DNA of 64,000 nt from Porites lobata (Eukaryota; Cnidaria; Anthozoa; Scleractinia; Poritidae), in the NCBI GenBank assembly GCA_942486035.1, contig CALNXK010000097.1:122001-186000 (forward strand), given 5' to 3'. Shown here in pieces: positions 44,602 to 58,500 of the stretch; the first letter of the stretch is position 1, and the number at the start of each line of letters is the position of its first letter. Below the pieces are notes generated by a model that was not told the DNA's origin, ran no database searches, and saw only the letters and a program-made list of their open reading frames with translations. A program made the position numbers and the translations under genes.

Positions 44602-45500
44602 TATTAATATTTTAATACTGTGAATCAACTTGTACTGAAATGTCTTGTATCCAAACAACTGTTAACGTGGATAGTTGATCATAATAATATTATGCAGGGT
44701 TATCCACTAGACCATTCCAAAGGAAGGCCCTCTTCATTGACCATTACAAAATGACAATTAATAGTAGAATTTATTATTGGTGTTCATGTAAATAGTGGCT
44801 TTAAGAGTTTTTCTTGTAAGTGTACATTCTACCTTGCCTGGTGTTACTGGAATATGCATACTATTCTGCAGGTAAATTTATAACATTTTTGGAGTTTAAC
44901 AATGGCTAAAAATAATAATTTCTTTATTATGCCATTTTATTAAATATTTCCTAATATACTTGTGAAGCTATTAATTTCCTCTACATAATTATGCCTGCAT
45001 GTCTTCAGTTTATTGTGACATTATGTTGATGTATAATACACTGATATTAATATTTTCATATTGTGAATCAACTTGTACTGAAATGTCTTGTATCAAAACA
45101 ACCGGTAACCTGGATAGTTGATCATAATTATGCAGGGTTATCCACTAGACCATTCCAAAGGAAGGCACTCTTCATTGACCATTACAAAGTGACAATAGTA
45201 GAATTTATTATTGGTGTTCATGTAAAGAGTGGCTTTAAGAGTATTTCTCGTATGTGTACATTCTACCTTGCGTGGTGTTACTGGAATATGCATACTATTC
45301 TGCCAGTAAATTTATAACATTTTGGGGGTTTAACAATGGCTAAAAATAATAAATTTTTTATTATGCCATTTTATTAAATGACTGTTAGATACCATTTTTA
45401 ATTTCCTAATATACTTGTCAAGCTATTAATTTCCTCTACATATGCCTGCAAGTCTTCAGTTTATAGTGACATTATGTTGATGTATAATACACTGATATTA
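44602..45500. repeat. Direct tandem duplication of a 440-450-bp unit
   Basis: Copy 1 is about 44,602-45,045 and copy 2 about 45,046-45,500. Both run in the same order through GTGAATCAACTTGTACTGAAA, GGGTTATCCACTAGACCATT, GTGTACATTCTACCTTGC, AATTTATAACATTTT, and GTATAATACACTGATATTA. Differences are small substitutions and short indels, so the duplication is fairly recent. Not coding. Confidence 0.85.
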
Positions 45501-46030
45501 TTTTATAAGATACTGATTTAAAATATTATTGATAATTATAATTAAGATTAACAATATTATACTAGATATGTACATTAATTTTTAAAAAAAAAACAAAACA
45601 GCAAAAATGACATTGGAAACTTTACATTTTTCAGAGATGGGGTGCAGCTGATTGCGAGTGATTCTGAGTGAGGAATGATCTAGGGTGAATCAGAGTCAAA
45701 AAATAATATTGATCTAGTATAGGAGGACACACACGTACAGCTGTAACTCCCTTCAAAAGTTCCATTTTTTTTGCTTGCAAATCTGTAAGGTTACAATTTT
45801 CCAGTGCTGTTGTTTACCTGTAACAGAATAGGTCATGTAGTCTAGCAGAATCTTCTTCTTTTAAAAGACTGGCCAATCACCAATGTTTAAACACTTGGGA
45901 ATTTCAATATGAAAGAACTTTGCCCAATTCCTGGTACCAAGTAAAAATGTAAGGCTACCTGAGGTTATACGTAAGAGTTGTAGCAATATTGTTAGGTGCA
46001 GGTGTATTGTTATTCTGCAGGTGATGAATA
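45501..46030. other. Intergenic sequence between convergent GTPase genes 2 and 3
   Basis: AT-rich, with an A run near 45,585. No gene seen. Confidence 0.35.
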
Positions 46031-46173
46031 CCCTGGGTGCCAGAGACTTTTCTAGTATGGTTTCCAGTTTCTGTCAAGTCTTTACAGTGACCCACCTACA
46101 GCCCAAGATGTGTCGGCCTTCAGCCAACACTGAAAATTCCCACCGCACACGAGAAAAACCTCTGGTACCCAGT
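46031..46173. mobile_element. Short MITE with CCCTGGGT(G/A)CCAGAG ends
   Basis: CCTGGGTGCCAGAGACTTTTCT at the left is inverted as AGAAAAACCTCTGGTACCCAG at the right. About 143 bp, non-coding. Confidence 0.65.
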
Positions 46174-46500
46174 GTACGTGATGAACCTAAAATGCCTTTA
46201 CTTTCTATTAATAATAACAATGATTATATTTGCTGTGGTAACAGCCTTTTCTTTTATGCCTGTTTTGGGGCATTTTCTTCAGTGTTCAATGCCTCAAAAG
46301 GATTCACCAAAATTAACAAGATGAATAAAGAATCATTTTCATATCAACGGCTTTGCACTTAGCCTCACTTTGAAATGGAGTCTTGGTGCAACTCAGAAGT
46401 GCCCAGGCTATTCCAGTCTCCCCTCTATAAGTCAAGTACAGATTTTTTTCCTGTTCATGCAGTGTGATTAAAGGTCGGTATTCACCTTGATCCTGTTTGT

Positions 46501-49500
46501 TTATGAAGAGCAGCATTTTCTTCGTCTTCGACGTCGTTGATGAGTGTCTTCAAATTGCAAATGAACAACACCAGCATCTAAATTGTAACTAGCACTCTTG
46601 TCATTGCAATTACCAAGGCATGAACGACTAGTTGGTTTCATGGGTGTTGCTCTCTTATTTAAATGGCTCGCTAGTTTATGAAGCATGTCCTGTATACCTT
46701 CACCTGTTAAGGCTGAAGTTCTAAACTGCAACACAAACGCATTCTTTGGAATTGATGACCTCAATTTATCCTCTGTGAAAGTTGGTTCTAAGTCTATCTT
46801 GTTTGTGATCAAAATGAAGCAGGCACCTTGCGCATGGATTTTGGCAAACTTCAGGATTTCAATGGCCTGGCTGAGAGATTCTTCGTCGTTTACACTGTAC
46901 ACAATCAACACAGCCTGGCTGAGTAAATAGTGAGAGCGAGTTAATGTGGCATGTTGTTCAAGTCCAGCAGTGTCCCACAGGTTTAGCTGCAAATTAAAGT
47001 GGAAAATATCACTATTAAAAGACAAAATATGCCACATCCCTTGGTTTAAGGGCAAAAACGTTCACAACATAAATTCAGGGTTGTGCTCTTATAGACTGCG
47101 AGCAGTCTCTTATTTTTCTTTGCAAAGTTACTGCACGCGAAACCTAAGGACGCGAGAAGTAAGGGCGTGGTTTGCAATCGCACTGGATAACTGTAAGAGC
47201 TAGACGGATTTTAAGAGAAAAGGTGGATTGCAAGCAGTCTAGTGCTCTTAGGACAGTTGTCTGGAGTCTAAATAATACTGAAACCCTTGTAATTTCAAAA
47301 AGACTCAAGTTCCCCTAAGATGACCGAACAGATAAAATTTTGTAGCGCTGCTTATAGCTAGAATGCATTTCTAGAGAACCGCTAAAACATGGCTAAAAAC
47401 ATTCTGGACAGTTTAAAAAGTGATTGCAACATAACACTCTTTTTTTTATCAGAAAGTTGTTTCTCCCGCCCGAGGCTGAATGTTCTTATTTTTCTGCCGA
47501 TTTCAGTCTGAAAATATTCCAGTATTATTCTTAAATTATAGCTTATGTCATTTCCGTTTTAGAATATATTGGGGTATCAATTATAGTAAGTGCAGGTTTT
47601 TTCGTTTTGTTGGCGGGTTTTGCCGCTTAGAGAATGGCATAAGTTCAAAACATATAATTGTATTGTATTTAAGTTTTTAAGCACACAAAATTATATCTTT
47701 TTCAAAATCTCAGCCTGAGGTTTAGTATTAAAATATTCTTAAATTTTCGCAAATTTCAGCCTCAATATTCTTCTTATAAAATATTTTCTTATAGAAAAAA
47801 AGAGTGTATTTTGGAGGAAACCTTCGTTTGGAGCCCCTGCTTCGTTGGTCTTGACCACTTTCAATTGCATTTTGTAATGATTTGACTATGAGAAGGGTTA
47901 AGACAGGCTCCGTAGAGACATAAACGTGAGAAGGTAAAATGAAATCAGCGTTGATGTTTGCAAATCAGTGTGAGGAAATTGTCTGAAACTGGGACACTAA
48001 CACTAACAGCACGGCGAACTGCCTAAGACATACAGTATTCAATTATAAGATCATCATATGCCACCCAGGTTTTTATAGTGCAGTGCCTTTTTCCTTACAT
48101 AAAAGCTACTCAGTATCAGGCTCCGAAAGCGAGAAATAAACGTCTGTTAGGCTACCATCGCCCATAATTTTCATGTGGCGGCTTTTCCGTTGGTAGCGCA
48201 AGTGGCTCAACGCGGAACAAGCCCTTTCTAGCAGTGCAGTTAAGGTCTTGGCCATAAATTCTTTCCAAACGTCAAGTTGCTGCGTATTTCAGTCTATTTC
48301 AATTACGTGGTATCTGAATGTTGTGACCCTGTGGGTTCATGGTCTCTGGACTCAACAGCGTCAAAAGTTGCATGCCGTCCGTAGCAGGATTTGATTCTGG
48401 CCACTCCGACAGCTGTAACGGTGAGTAGGTTGGGGGGTCACCATCATCACTGTCGCTGTCGGTACTAGTGTTTGGTACTGTGTTCCAAGTTCTTTCACCC
48501 CTCTGACCATTCTGCTCTTCAGTTACAGGAAGAAAGTCACATGGTAGTTGCAAGTTTCTGTGAAGGACACGCTTCTTACCATTGCCTCTCTCCGGCTTTA
48601 ACTCATAGACCGGGCTCTTCCCTTTCTTTCCACCACTACGTGAATCTGGTCCTCCCAGTAAGCCCTAAGTTTACCCGGTCCCCCATGCTCTGAAAGATTC
48701 CTCACGAGAACTCTGTTAACTGGTTACAAGGTTGTAAAGTGGGCTTTGCGATCTTAAAATGACTTTCCCTTGAAAGCTAAGGAGCGAGCCTTTTCGGCAG
48801 CAAGTGTGTATGCTTTTGACACAACAGACTTCCATTTCAAGACATAAGTGCTATGACTGCCCTTCACTAACTCTAGCAAAGTTCCAAGAACCGTATCAAC
48901 TGGTAAACGAGGTGAACGCCCAAACAAAAGAAAGAATGGGGAGTATCCTGTTGATTCGCTCCTTGCACAATTGTATGCATGTACAACCTTTGGGATGTAC
49001 TCATGCCACCTACCCTTCCGTCCTTCGGGAAGAGTTCTTAGCATTGACAGTGGGGTCTTGTTAAATCTCTCGGCCTTCCCTTTGCATTGTGGGTGATAAG
49101 TTGTCGTCCTTGAACGGACCATTCCACAAAACTGCTGTAACTAGTGAAACAATTTATTGTCAAATTCTCTTCCCTGGCCATGGAGGATTCGAGCTGGAAA
49201 TCCAAAGCGCAGCATGAAATCGTTAAAAAGCTTGTCCGCTGCTGTTCGAGCCGACTTATTTCTTGTGGGATAAGCTTAGGAAAAACGGGTAAAGTGATCA
49301 ACAATAACAAGACTCATGTCCACCAGAACTTCTTTCCAAGTGTAGGTAGTCAATAGATATTAAGAGGGGCACGTGTCGAAATATTTGGGCGTCCTTGTTT
49401 CCGGCAGCTTACACACCTTGGTTACAACGTGAGTGAAATCGCGTTCCATGTATGGCCAATAAAATCTCTCCTGAGCTAACTGCAGTACTCTCTCTGATCC

Positions 49501-52500
49501 TGGGTGGCCCATCTCCTGGTGTAGTTCGTTAGAGACCAGAGGGAGAAATTGCTTTGGTAGAACTAACTTTAAATTTTCTCCACACCTTCTTCTATTTCTT
49601 CTTATTTCTTTTTCTTCTTCTTCTTCTATTTCAGTGGCTATATTTGATTAAACATAGTGACAACTCATCTTCATCATTCGAGTTCTCTGAACTTTCGGTA
49701 AAGTTTGGTTCATTCGCCGTGCGAATTGTGATTGTTTACCGCCCGCCTTGCACCAAATCCTTTGTTAGTGAATTCACGTCGTATTTAGAATCTATTTATT
49801 TTATCCATGGAACCAATCCTGATCGTTGGCGATTTTAATCTTCATGTTGACGTAGCTGGTGATGCAGTTGCTGGCGATTTTCTGAATATTTTGGAATCCA
49901 TGGGCCTAGAACAACATGTAGCTGGACCTACTCACAACCACAGTCATACCTTGGATCTGATAATCACTTGTCAATCTGATTCGATCATAAAGAATTATCC
50001 CACAATCGGTCAATTCTTCTCTGACCATACAGCTGTTCTTTGTGATCTTAATTCCATAAAGCCTGAAGCAAGTGTCAAAACTGTCACCTGCAGGAACGTC
50101 AAGTCAGTTAACATTGAATCTTTTAAAGGTGATCTTGCCAAATCAGCCCTGTGTAATGAAAACATTGTCAATTTAAGTCTGGATGGCCTTGTTACCTGTT
50201 ATAATTCAACCCTTTCGTTACTCATCTAATGTCACGCTCCTTTGAAGACTAGAACTGTGGTTAACAGGCCTCGTGTGGCCTGGTTTAACGATTCGATCAA
50301 GGCTGCTTTCAGGGAAAGGAGAAAAGCGGGCGGAACTGGAGGGCTACAAAGGATCCAATGCATTATTCTGCATTCAAACAGAAAAAGAATCATGCAACAC
50401 TGCTTATGAACCAGGTGCATTGTACATATTACAATGAGTTCATTGAGAAAAACAGCTTCGACCAAGGCAGGCTGTTTAAAGCCGCCAACTCCTTATTATC
50501 AGAATCAAAGAAATTATCCCAGCCCGGTGGATCTAACGCTGAGGTGGTTGCAATAACATAGGCAGGTTCTTCATTGACAAGGTGACAAGCATTCACTCTA
50601 AACTAGGAAATGCTGTGAATTCTAATGTGTCAGCACAAGATCTTGCTTCTAATTCATTTACCAGCTGTAAATCGCTGTCAATGGATGATGTACGCACATT
50701 ATTATGCGATCTTCAAAAAAGTCATGTTCATTAGATCCTGTACCCACGTCATTGGTAGTTGAGTGTATGGATGAACTCTTGCCTGTAATTACGTTAATTA
50801 TTAATTTATCCTTGCAGTCTGGTCATTTCCCTGAAGTATGGAAAGAGGCAGTAGTAACACCTTTATTGAAGAAGTGTGGATCTGACTCGTCCAATTTTAC
50901 AAGAATCTACGTCCTGTTAGTAATCTATCCTATATTTCCAAGCTCACGGCGAGTGCTGTTGCGGATCAGATTCAATCGCACATTGCTAAGAACAATCTGT
51001 ATCCAGTGTTCCAGTCTGCATGCAGGAAACTTCATAGTGCGGAAACAGCTTTGTTGAAAGTTCACAATGACATCCTGACAAATAAACATGAACAAGCAGC
51101 ATGTGAACCTCCTCGTTCTGTTAGACTTGAGTGCTGCCTTCGATACTATCGACCCTAGTATTTTGCTAACACGTTTAAGATCAAAGCTGGGTCTGAATGG
51201 AACTGCTATTTCGTGGTTCTGCTCTTATCTATCTCGAAGAACACAACGAATATCTGTTCAGGGAGCGCTTTCAAATGTATTTCATCTTCGTTATGGCGTT
51301 CCCAAGGGATCATGCCTAGGTCATGCTAGGTCCCCTTTTGTTTAACATATATACAAGCAAAATCTTTGACATTGTCGGTCGTCACCTTCTAAAAGATCAT
51401 TGTTATGCAGATGACTCCCACCTTTATTTCTCCTTTAACCCAAGCTGTGCTTTTAGTCAAGATGAGGCAATTAGATCAATGGAAACCTGTATCTCGGACG
51501 TTAAGCAGTGGATGACCTCGGACAAACATGCTTAATGACGACAAAACCGAACTTATTGTAATAGCATTACGACATCTATTGAAAAAGGCCACTGTTAACA
51601 CTATCAGGGTAGGAGATTGCGATGTAAGCAGTGTCTGTTGTGCGGAATTTGAGTTCTTGGTTCAATGATCAACTTACTACGGCCGTACACAGTACCAAAA
51701 TATGCAGTGCTGCTTTCTATCTCTTGCACAGTATTAGACGCACAAGGAAATACCTTTCAATGGGTGCAGCTGCGACTGTTATCCACTCTTTTGTTAGTAG
51801 CCGAATAGACTTCTGTAATAGTCTGTTATATGGCGTGCCTAAGTGCCATATTGACAAGTTGCAGAGAGTTTAAAAAACGCAGTTGCCAGACTTGTTATTA
51901 TGCAGGGCAAATTTTGCCATATTACCCCTGTGCTCCATCAGCTGCATTGGCTTCCTGTCTCATTTCGTATTAATTTTAGGATTTTACTTTCAACTTTCAA
52001 AGCCATTCATGAAGTTGCACCGTCCCATATCAATTAATGATCTTGTTAAAATTAATCCTTTAAACTCAAGATGTAGACTGCGATCTAACGACGGAATACT
52101 GCTGTCTCGCCCGAATTTTAAAACTTTAACAACCCTGGGCGACCGTGCTTTTGTTGCTGCGGCGCCTAAACTCTGGAACGATTTACCTCTGGAAATTAGA
52201 ATGGCCAAATCTGTTGACACTTTTAAAAGATCATCTTAATAAAGGCCCATCTTTTTAGTTAAGCTTTTCATTCTTAGCTAGGTTTACTGAATACCTATAC
52301 ACGACTATGCCGAAGACTTACCTTTTAGTAAGGCTTTTTTGATATTATATACAACACATGATTATTTATCATTTAGTTGTTTGTAATTCTATGTATTGTT
52401 GTAATGCGCAGTTGATCATCTCGCCATGAAAACTGCACAATATATAGCCTTAATTATCTATCTATCTTATCTAGCTATCAAAAGACCATCTCCTCCAACC

Positions 52501-55500
52501 TCTAACTTTGGCCATTCACGCAACAGTTTTCTTGTGTAAGGAAGTTCCCTCCCAATCTCATGGGCAGCTGGTTTACGGCCATCCATTTTGTATTCTAATT
52601 GCTAATACTTGGACCTCGTTTTTCGGATGCCAAAATAACATGAGGTTTAATCTTGTGATAGTTTCTTGAATGAATGGGATCAGAATTGAGGTTCAGTGTT
52701 TCTTTCGCCCCACTTACTGCTGTGATCCAGACAGCCTCACCATTCTGAAGTGCCATTATGCCAGAGAAAGTTGCGCTGATCACCTCTTCAGATGTCGTCT
52801 TAGCACAGGCAGGCATATACTGATTAATATTGAGGGAAATCCTTGACAACGTATCCACATCCTTGTTCACTTTCCTAGATCTATACCTGATGTCAAAATT
52901 AAATCTGCAAGTTCTGCAACCCAACGATGTCCCATTGAATTAATCTTGGCTGAGGATAGGACATAAGTCAGGGAATTACGTTCTAATTCGCTTCGCTCAA
53001 ACGCACGTAAATCATTTTACCCTTAAATTCCCGTAATACAAACAAATCACACGAGAAATATGGTAGGATGCGCAAGCAGATCCAAAACACATATGAATAT
53101 ACAAAGTAAAGAGGAGGCTCCTTTTTCTTACCACGAAAAAGCTGATTATCAGCGCCCAAAGCAATTCTTGGTTTCTTTCCACGATCGCTGGAGAGTTGTT
53201 CCTTTTGACGTCTCTTGCGGCTCGCTGCTTCTCTTGCCTTCTTAAGACGCTTTTCATCTTCGGAGCCGGATGCAAGCTCGTCCGACTCGTACTCGGCTAC
53301 AACCTGCCAGCCGTCCCTACTTTTATCAGCGATTTTTATCAGCTTCTGTCGCTTTCGAATACGTTGCCTGCCTTCTTGGGAAAGTTTCTTCATCTGCGAC
53401 AAATTAGGCTCGATGCTTTCACTTTCAGTTTCAATGCTTTCAAAAATGGCATCTAATTCGACATTAAGCTCAAATTGTTTCTGGTTACCTTTGAACTTTA
53501 GCTGTACAACTTCTTTATCTAACTTACTCCTTTGTTCGATTTGCTTTCCTTTATCTTCTAATTTTTTCTCAAGAAAATCCTTAAACATGGAAAAGACTTG
53601 ATCAACGGCTGCTGAGTTGCCTCCACTATCACCTGAAGTTTGGCCAACTTCAGCCGCACGGACGAACCTTCGCTCTCTTTTTGATCGTTGGGCATCACAC
53701 GAATAGGAAAAACACAAACCAGAAAGATGAATAAACTGTATGGAACAGCGAGCGTGAATGGTACTCAAGAGACAACGGAGAGTATAAATACTAATAACTG
53801 GCCAATCAGGACATCAATGCAAAACAGAATGCACAATAGTGGGTGCGGCAGGTGTGAAACGAAAACAACTGCGACTAATTACTTGGAATAACAGCGGAAA
53901 ATACATTTATTGTCAGTGTACACAGTGAATGATGGCGCATAATAAAAGTAATCCCTGATCTGTTCGCAGACGGCCCATTTGCGCGCTAGAAATTCTAAAT
54001 TTTCCTGAATGAAGGTGATAGTTTTCCTCCGGAGAAGTCAGTGTCCTTGTCCCTATCACACGCATTTGTCCAGACTGACACCGATAAAGCACAGCCCCTA
54101 GTCCTTCCTATGAAGCGTCTGTGTGCAGGACAAATGGCAGACTATAGTCCGGGCAGCTCAAGATTGGTGGGCTAACAAGACAGTTTACAAGGTGTTCCTA
54201 AACTTCTTGGTGTTCCTGTGTCCAAACGACCCGATGGCTAGACGGCACACTGTTACCTTTCTGAACACGCTGTCCCCTTGGATTCGCAGTGCTGCTCAAT
54301 TTTACGTTGGGCGTCTTTTAAGACACTTCTTAAAAGAAGTTCAAAGAGGGGTTGTGCAATCCTAGAGAAATCCTGGATGTACTTTTGGTAGTACCCTAAC
54401 AAGCCCAGAAGTTTCCTGACGTCATCCACGGTTCATGTTTTGGTTCTTTTTAAGTCTCTGTGATAACACAGCCGGAGTATTCGATGGGTCCACATGATAT
54501 CCATCAGCAGAGATAATTCTTCCCAGATAATTGACTTCTCTTTTAAACAGCTTGCATTTCTTTGCTTTCAGTTTAATTCCGTGCGTCTGGATATTTTCTA
54601 CGTCTTCATTGAAGGTTTTGCTAGAGACAATTATGTCATCCAGGTAGGGAATGCAAATGTTGTCTCTTAGCCCCTGAAGGCAGTTCTCCATGTACGTTTG
54701 AAATTCCACGGGCGCATTCCGGAGCCCGAAGGGTATCCTCACCCACTCATAAGACCCCACGCTGTTACAAAAGCAGTAATGTGTTGACAGTCCGGACTAA
54801 TAAATCCCTGGTGATAGGCTTTTCGTGGGCTCAATAGTGAGAAAATTCATTACCCCGAGATTCTCGGCAGTTGACTGGACACGAGGAAGTGGTTGACGGT
54901 CAGGTACTGTCCTCCTATTGAGCTCATGAAAGTCAACACACAGTCTTACAGAACCATCCTTTTTCCGCACACATACTACAGGTGATGAGTAAGCTGATCG
55001 TCACTTCTGCACCCATCCACAATTAAGGAGATCCTCAACATACTGCTTAACTTCTGGGTACAATGGCTTGGGTATAGCTGTGTAGTTCTTCTGAACTGGG
55101 CGACTGTCTGAAAGGTTGATGTTGAGCTGTAGACCTTCTACGCACCCTACATCTTCATCACCTTTTGAAAAGGATTCTGCTTCGTCTCTTAGCATCTCCA
55201 TCACTACAATTTTCTGGTCTTCTGTCAGGTCTCCCAAATCAACTTCAAGAACTGGGCAACTTGTTTCTGGGCTTTTATCAAGCATCTCTCTGACATATTC
55301 TTTTACTCTCTGATGTCTCATCAGCTAGAGAAACACCATCCACTGAATCCTCATTGTCTGATTTCTTTCTCATTTCGAGAGGAGTCACAGATTTTACCAA
55401 CTAAAGTTTGCTTAACACCGTTCGGTTTTTCAGGGTGATATCATGCTCTGTAGTGTTTTCTACTTGGATACCAACACGTGATAAAGCATCTCCCTTAAGG

Positions 55501-58500
55501 GACACTAATGTTTCTGGGATTACAAGTCCTGATGGCCATGTTGGTTCAAACAGTATAGGAAGTCTTGATTCAATTGGACCAGTATTTACTGAGCAAGTCA
55601 CTACTACTGTCTCGTTCTTTGGGATCACATTCCTCTTTGTTACCCTTACACTACACAATTCACTTCGTGAGGATGTCCTAATAACGAAGATAAAGGCTTC
55701 AACATTCTCCCGTTTAATTTCAATACAGCTCGCACTCTGGGCATTAACCATTGTCCTTTCATCATTGCTAGGAGATTGACTTTCGGTACTTCTAACCATT
55801 TCTTCAATAGGTTGTGTCTGTGGAAATCAGGAAGCGTACCGATAAAGCATGTTTATCATCATAAGTCGCAAGTTTAAATGAGATTTCAACCCAGCCTTCG
55901 TATGGAATTTCAGTACTATTAGCTGCTTTTTCAATATTCCTACGACTCTCAGCTCATCCATTCTTTCGATTCGATAAACATCTGGGCTCCTATGTCCCAC
56001 AATGCATCGGTAGCAACATTGCTCATAATACATTTCACCAGGCATCGTTTACCAACCAACTTCGCTACTTTACCTTGCCAAACGGGAGTTAGGTGACTAA
56101 TATTATGCTACTGCCATCTACAGCCTTTTCCTCCTTAGTGCACAGGTATTTTATGGCACTACACAGTGATTTATGCTTTACCCACTGGGTTGCTTGACAT
56201 TTCTTAGAACAATAGTGGACTGAATGACAACTAGAACACTGCTTCTGCAATCAGGGGAAACCCCCTCAATAAACGGTTAACACATACATGGGACCCTTTA
56301 ACATTGTCGGCGGCTACTCCCTGTCCCGCGGTGATAGCCTCCTTTGGTTTCCCATCCCCGAAAATAATGATCACTTGAGCCACAGTGGTAATAATGATCA
56401 CAAAAATCTTGGTTTGTTTGTTCGCAAGCTGCACAGAAACGACTACGTGGAAATGGTCTCCTATTCTGGGGCTTTTCCCTTGCTGTTAAGCCTTCTGGCT
56501 ACCCAAACCTTTCTTCAGGGCAGCAACATCTGATTTTACGGCCTCTAGGGTCACCCTGAGCCGGTGTCTGTCAGGTTTTGATTTTTTTATGTGTACTACT
56601 TTTCTTTGAATGCACTTGTACCCCAAATTCTCTACCACTTGTAAGGAATTCACTCTAACACTTCTTTTATAAGCAGCACCAAATTTACCCTGCCTCTCAA
56701 TTTCTTTCGAAACTGCAATGTTAATCTGTTCCATCAGTTCTTCGTCTGTGACATCTGCTTTCTGAGGGAATGGTCGAAATTTACTACGTATACAGCCTCA
56801 TCCCGTAAACCTGTTTTTAACTACATGAAGGAATAAGGGGTTAACCAGCGAGGGCTCATATTTCGCGCGCTACTTTCAGCTTGAGGTGCAAAAAGGATCA
56901 GTTGTCTTAAATCAAGGGCCCTCATTAGAAAGTCTTGTGGAGTTTCCAAAGACGATCTTAGCTTCAAACTAGGGCTAACTTCACGAATAACAGCATCAAT
57001 AATCTCTCGTTCCTTACATCCTCTCTCAAGCCCCGCGTCAATCTGGCGAATTGGACTAACAAAGGAAAGTCGATCCTTCTGCTCCTCCCCTCCGATTACA
57101 CCAAGAATCTTAAAATCCCTCCAGAAAGCGTTTTCAACATAAGAAAGTGACACAACTTCACCTTCTTGTTGTTTTGACAATGCGGCAACCGTTTTAGCTG
57201 ACTCGATGCCCTCAAGTTTGATCGAAGCCTCTTCCATCTTCTTCTTGTACGACTCAAGCGCTTACTTGAATTGTTTACTTGGCGCTTCGTATTCTGTTTT
57301 CACTTTCGCCACCTCTTCGTTTTTAACCGCAGTACTACCCGTTCCCTCAAGTGGCGGGGGCGTTTCTGACACAAAATTCCATTCTTTCAAGATATTTGAC
57401 CTTACTCTCGCTTTCTTCAAGCTCTTCCTCGACCTATAGCGCGAATAGTCCGTGACATGGCAAGCTTGGTTTTTCCTTTGAACTCCTTGGATTTCAAACC
57501 CACATGTTCCGCTAACTGCTCTATTCCTGTCAACGGGAGCTAACAAATTCCTCCCTCGACTCTTAGAAGCAGTTCGTCGACCTCTGAATCTGTCATGTTC
57601 CTTGCAAACTCACTTTGCACAGAAAAACAGAAACAAACACTTGAGTTTACACCAATATTATACGAGACAAAAGCGATGTCATGACGCTTCGATCACATCT
57701 GTTTTCCACTGCGAGCTTCTACGCCATCGAGCCGTCCTGGCAGGGTCGCCAGAATGTTGTCAGGCTCGCGGAACAATTCCTCAAAATACAACAAAGTTTT
57801 ATTTTATCTTACACTACACGATCATGGATCAGTCGATTACAATCGCCCGAAAGACTTACACTCGCTAAAGAAGCTCATACTCACACGAGACACGAGGTAC
57901 GTGGTCTTTAAGTCATCTTACATCTGCTGGAGTTAATGCAACCTCTCTAAATGGGCGATGGCATAAGAAGTCATGTGCCAGCAGCTAATACCTGATTGGA
58001 AATTTTATAATCTTGCTGATTGTTTCGCTTGCACCTCAAACTTCATGATCCCTCTTACTCCGTTCTGTTAATTTGTCAAATATTTGCAAATTTTCCTGGA
58101 GTTGAAATCTAAAGGAGTACTGTTGGTGTGTAAGTTCAGGAAAAGAGGGCAAATTTGTTTTCTTGTGTTTACGTCCAATTAAAACCTGAATTTAGGGAGT
58201 TACAATGCTAAGTAAATGTACAAAAAAGCATGATGCATATGAAAAAGTTGTTGCTTATCTAAAACTATTGCTATGTAGCCTTTCTTGTTGCAGCCATTGC
58301 TGTTGTTGTTGATTAACCTCCCTGCTGATAAAGCATTTAATACATCTCTGCAGTATGGCACCCCTGTGTTGCATTATTGCTCAAACGTTTGAGCACTTTT
58401 GGGCATCTTGTAAAGTGAAAGGGTTAATAAAATGCTTAAAATAACAATAAGAATACCTTTATTTTTGTTTCCTTTTTTAGTTCAACTGACACATTACACT

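Larger units (their letters stand above)
48299..57751 (-). mobile_element. Decayed Gypsy-type LTR retroelement, interrupted by a LINE and a gag fragment
   Basis: Reading on the minus strand from right to left: primer-binding-like TGGCGACCCTGCCAGGAC (57,734-57,751), gag (56.5-57.5 kb), CCHC and MYND-like fingers (56.1-56.4 kb), protease-region remnants (55.4-56.0 kb), reverse transcriptase, RNase H, then integrase (48.75-49.56 kb) and a tail ORF ending at 48,299. The order gag-PR-RT-RH-IN is that of Gypsy/Ty3. Many stops and frameshifts are present. I could not match a left LTR with the sequence right of 57,751, so the LTRs are truncated or unrecognised. It lies in the intron of GTPase gene 3, in the same orientation. 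Confidence 0.8.

Noticed and set aside
48060..48300. Possible left LTR of the Gypsy element
   Set aside because: I could not match it with the sequence right of the primer-binding-like site at 57,734; only short shared words such as 'aggctc'.
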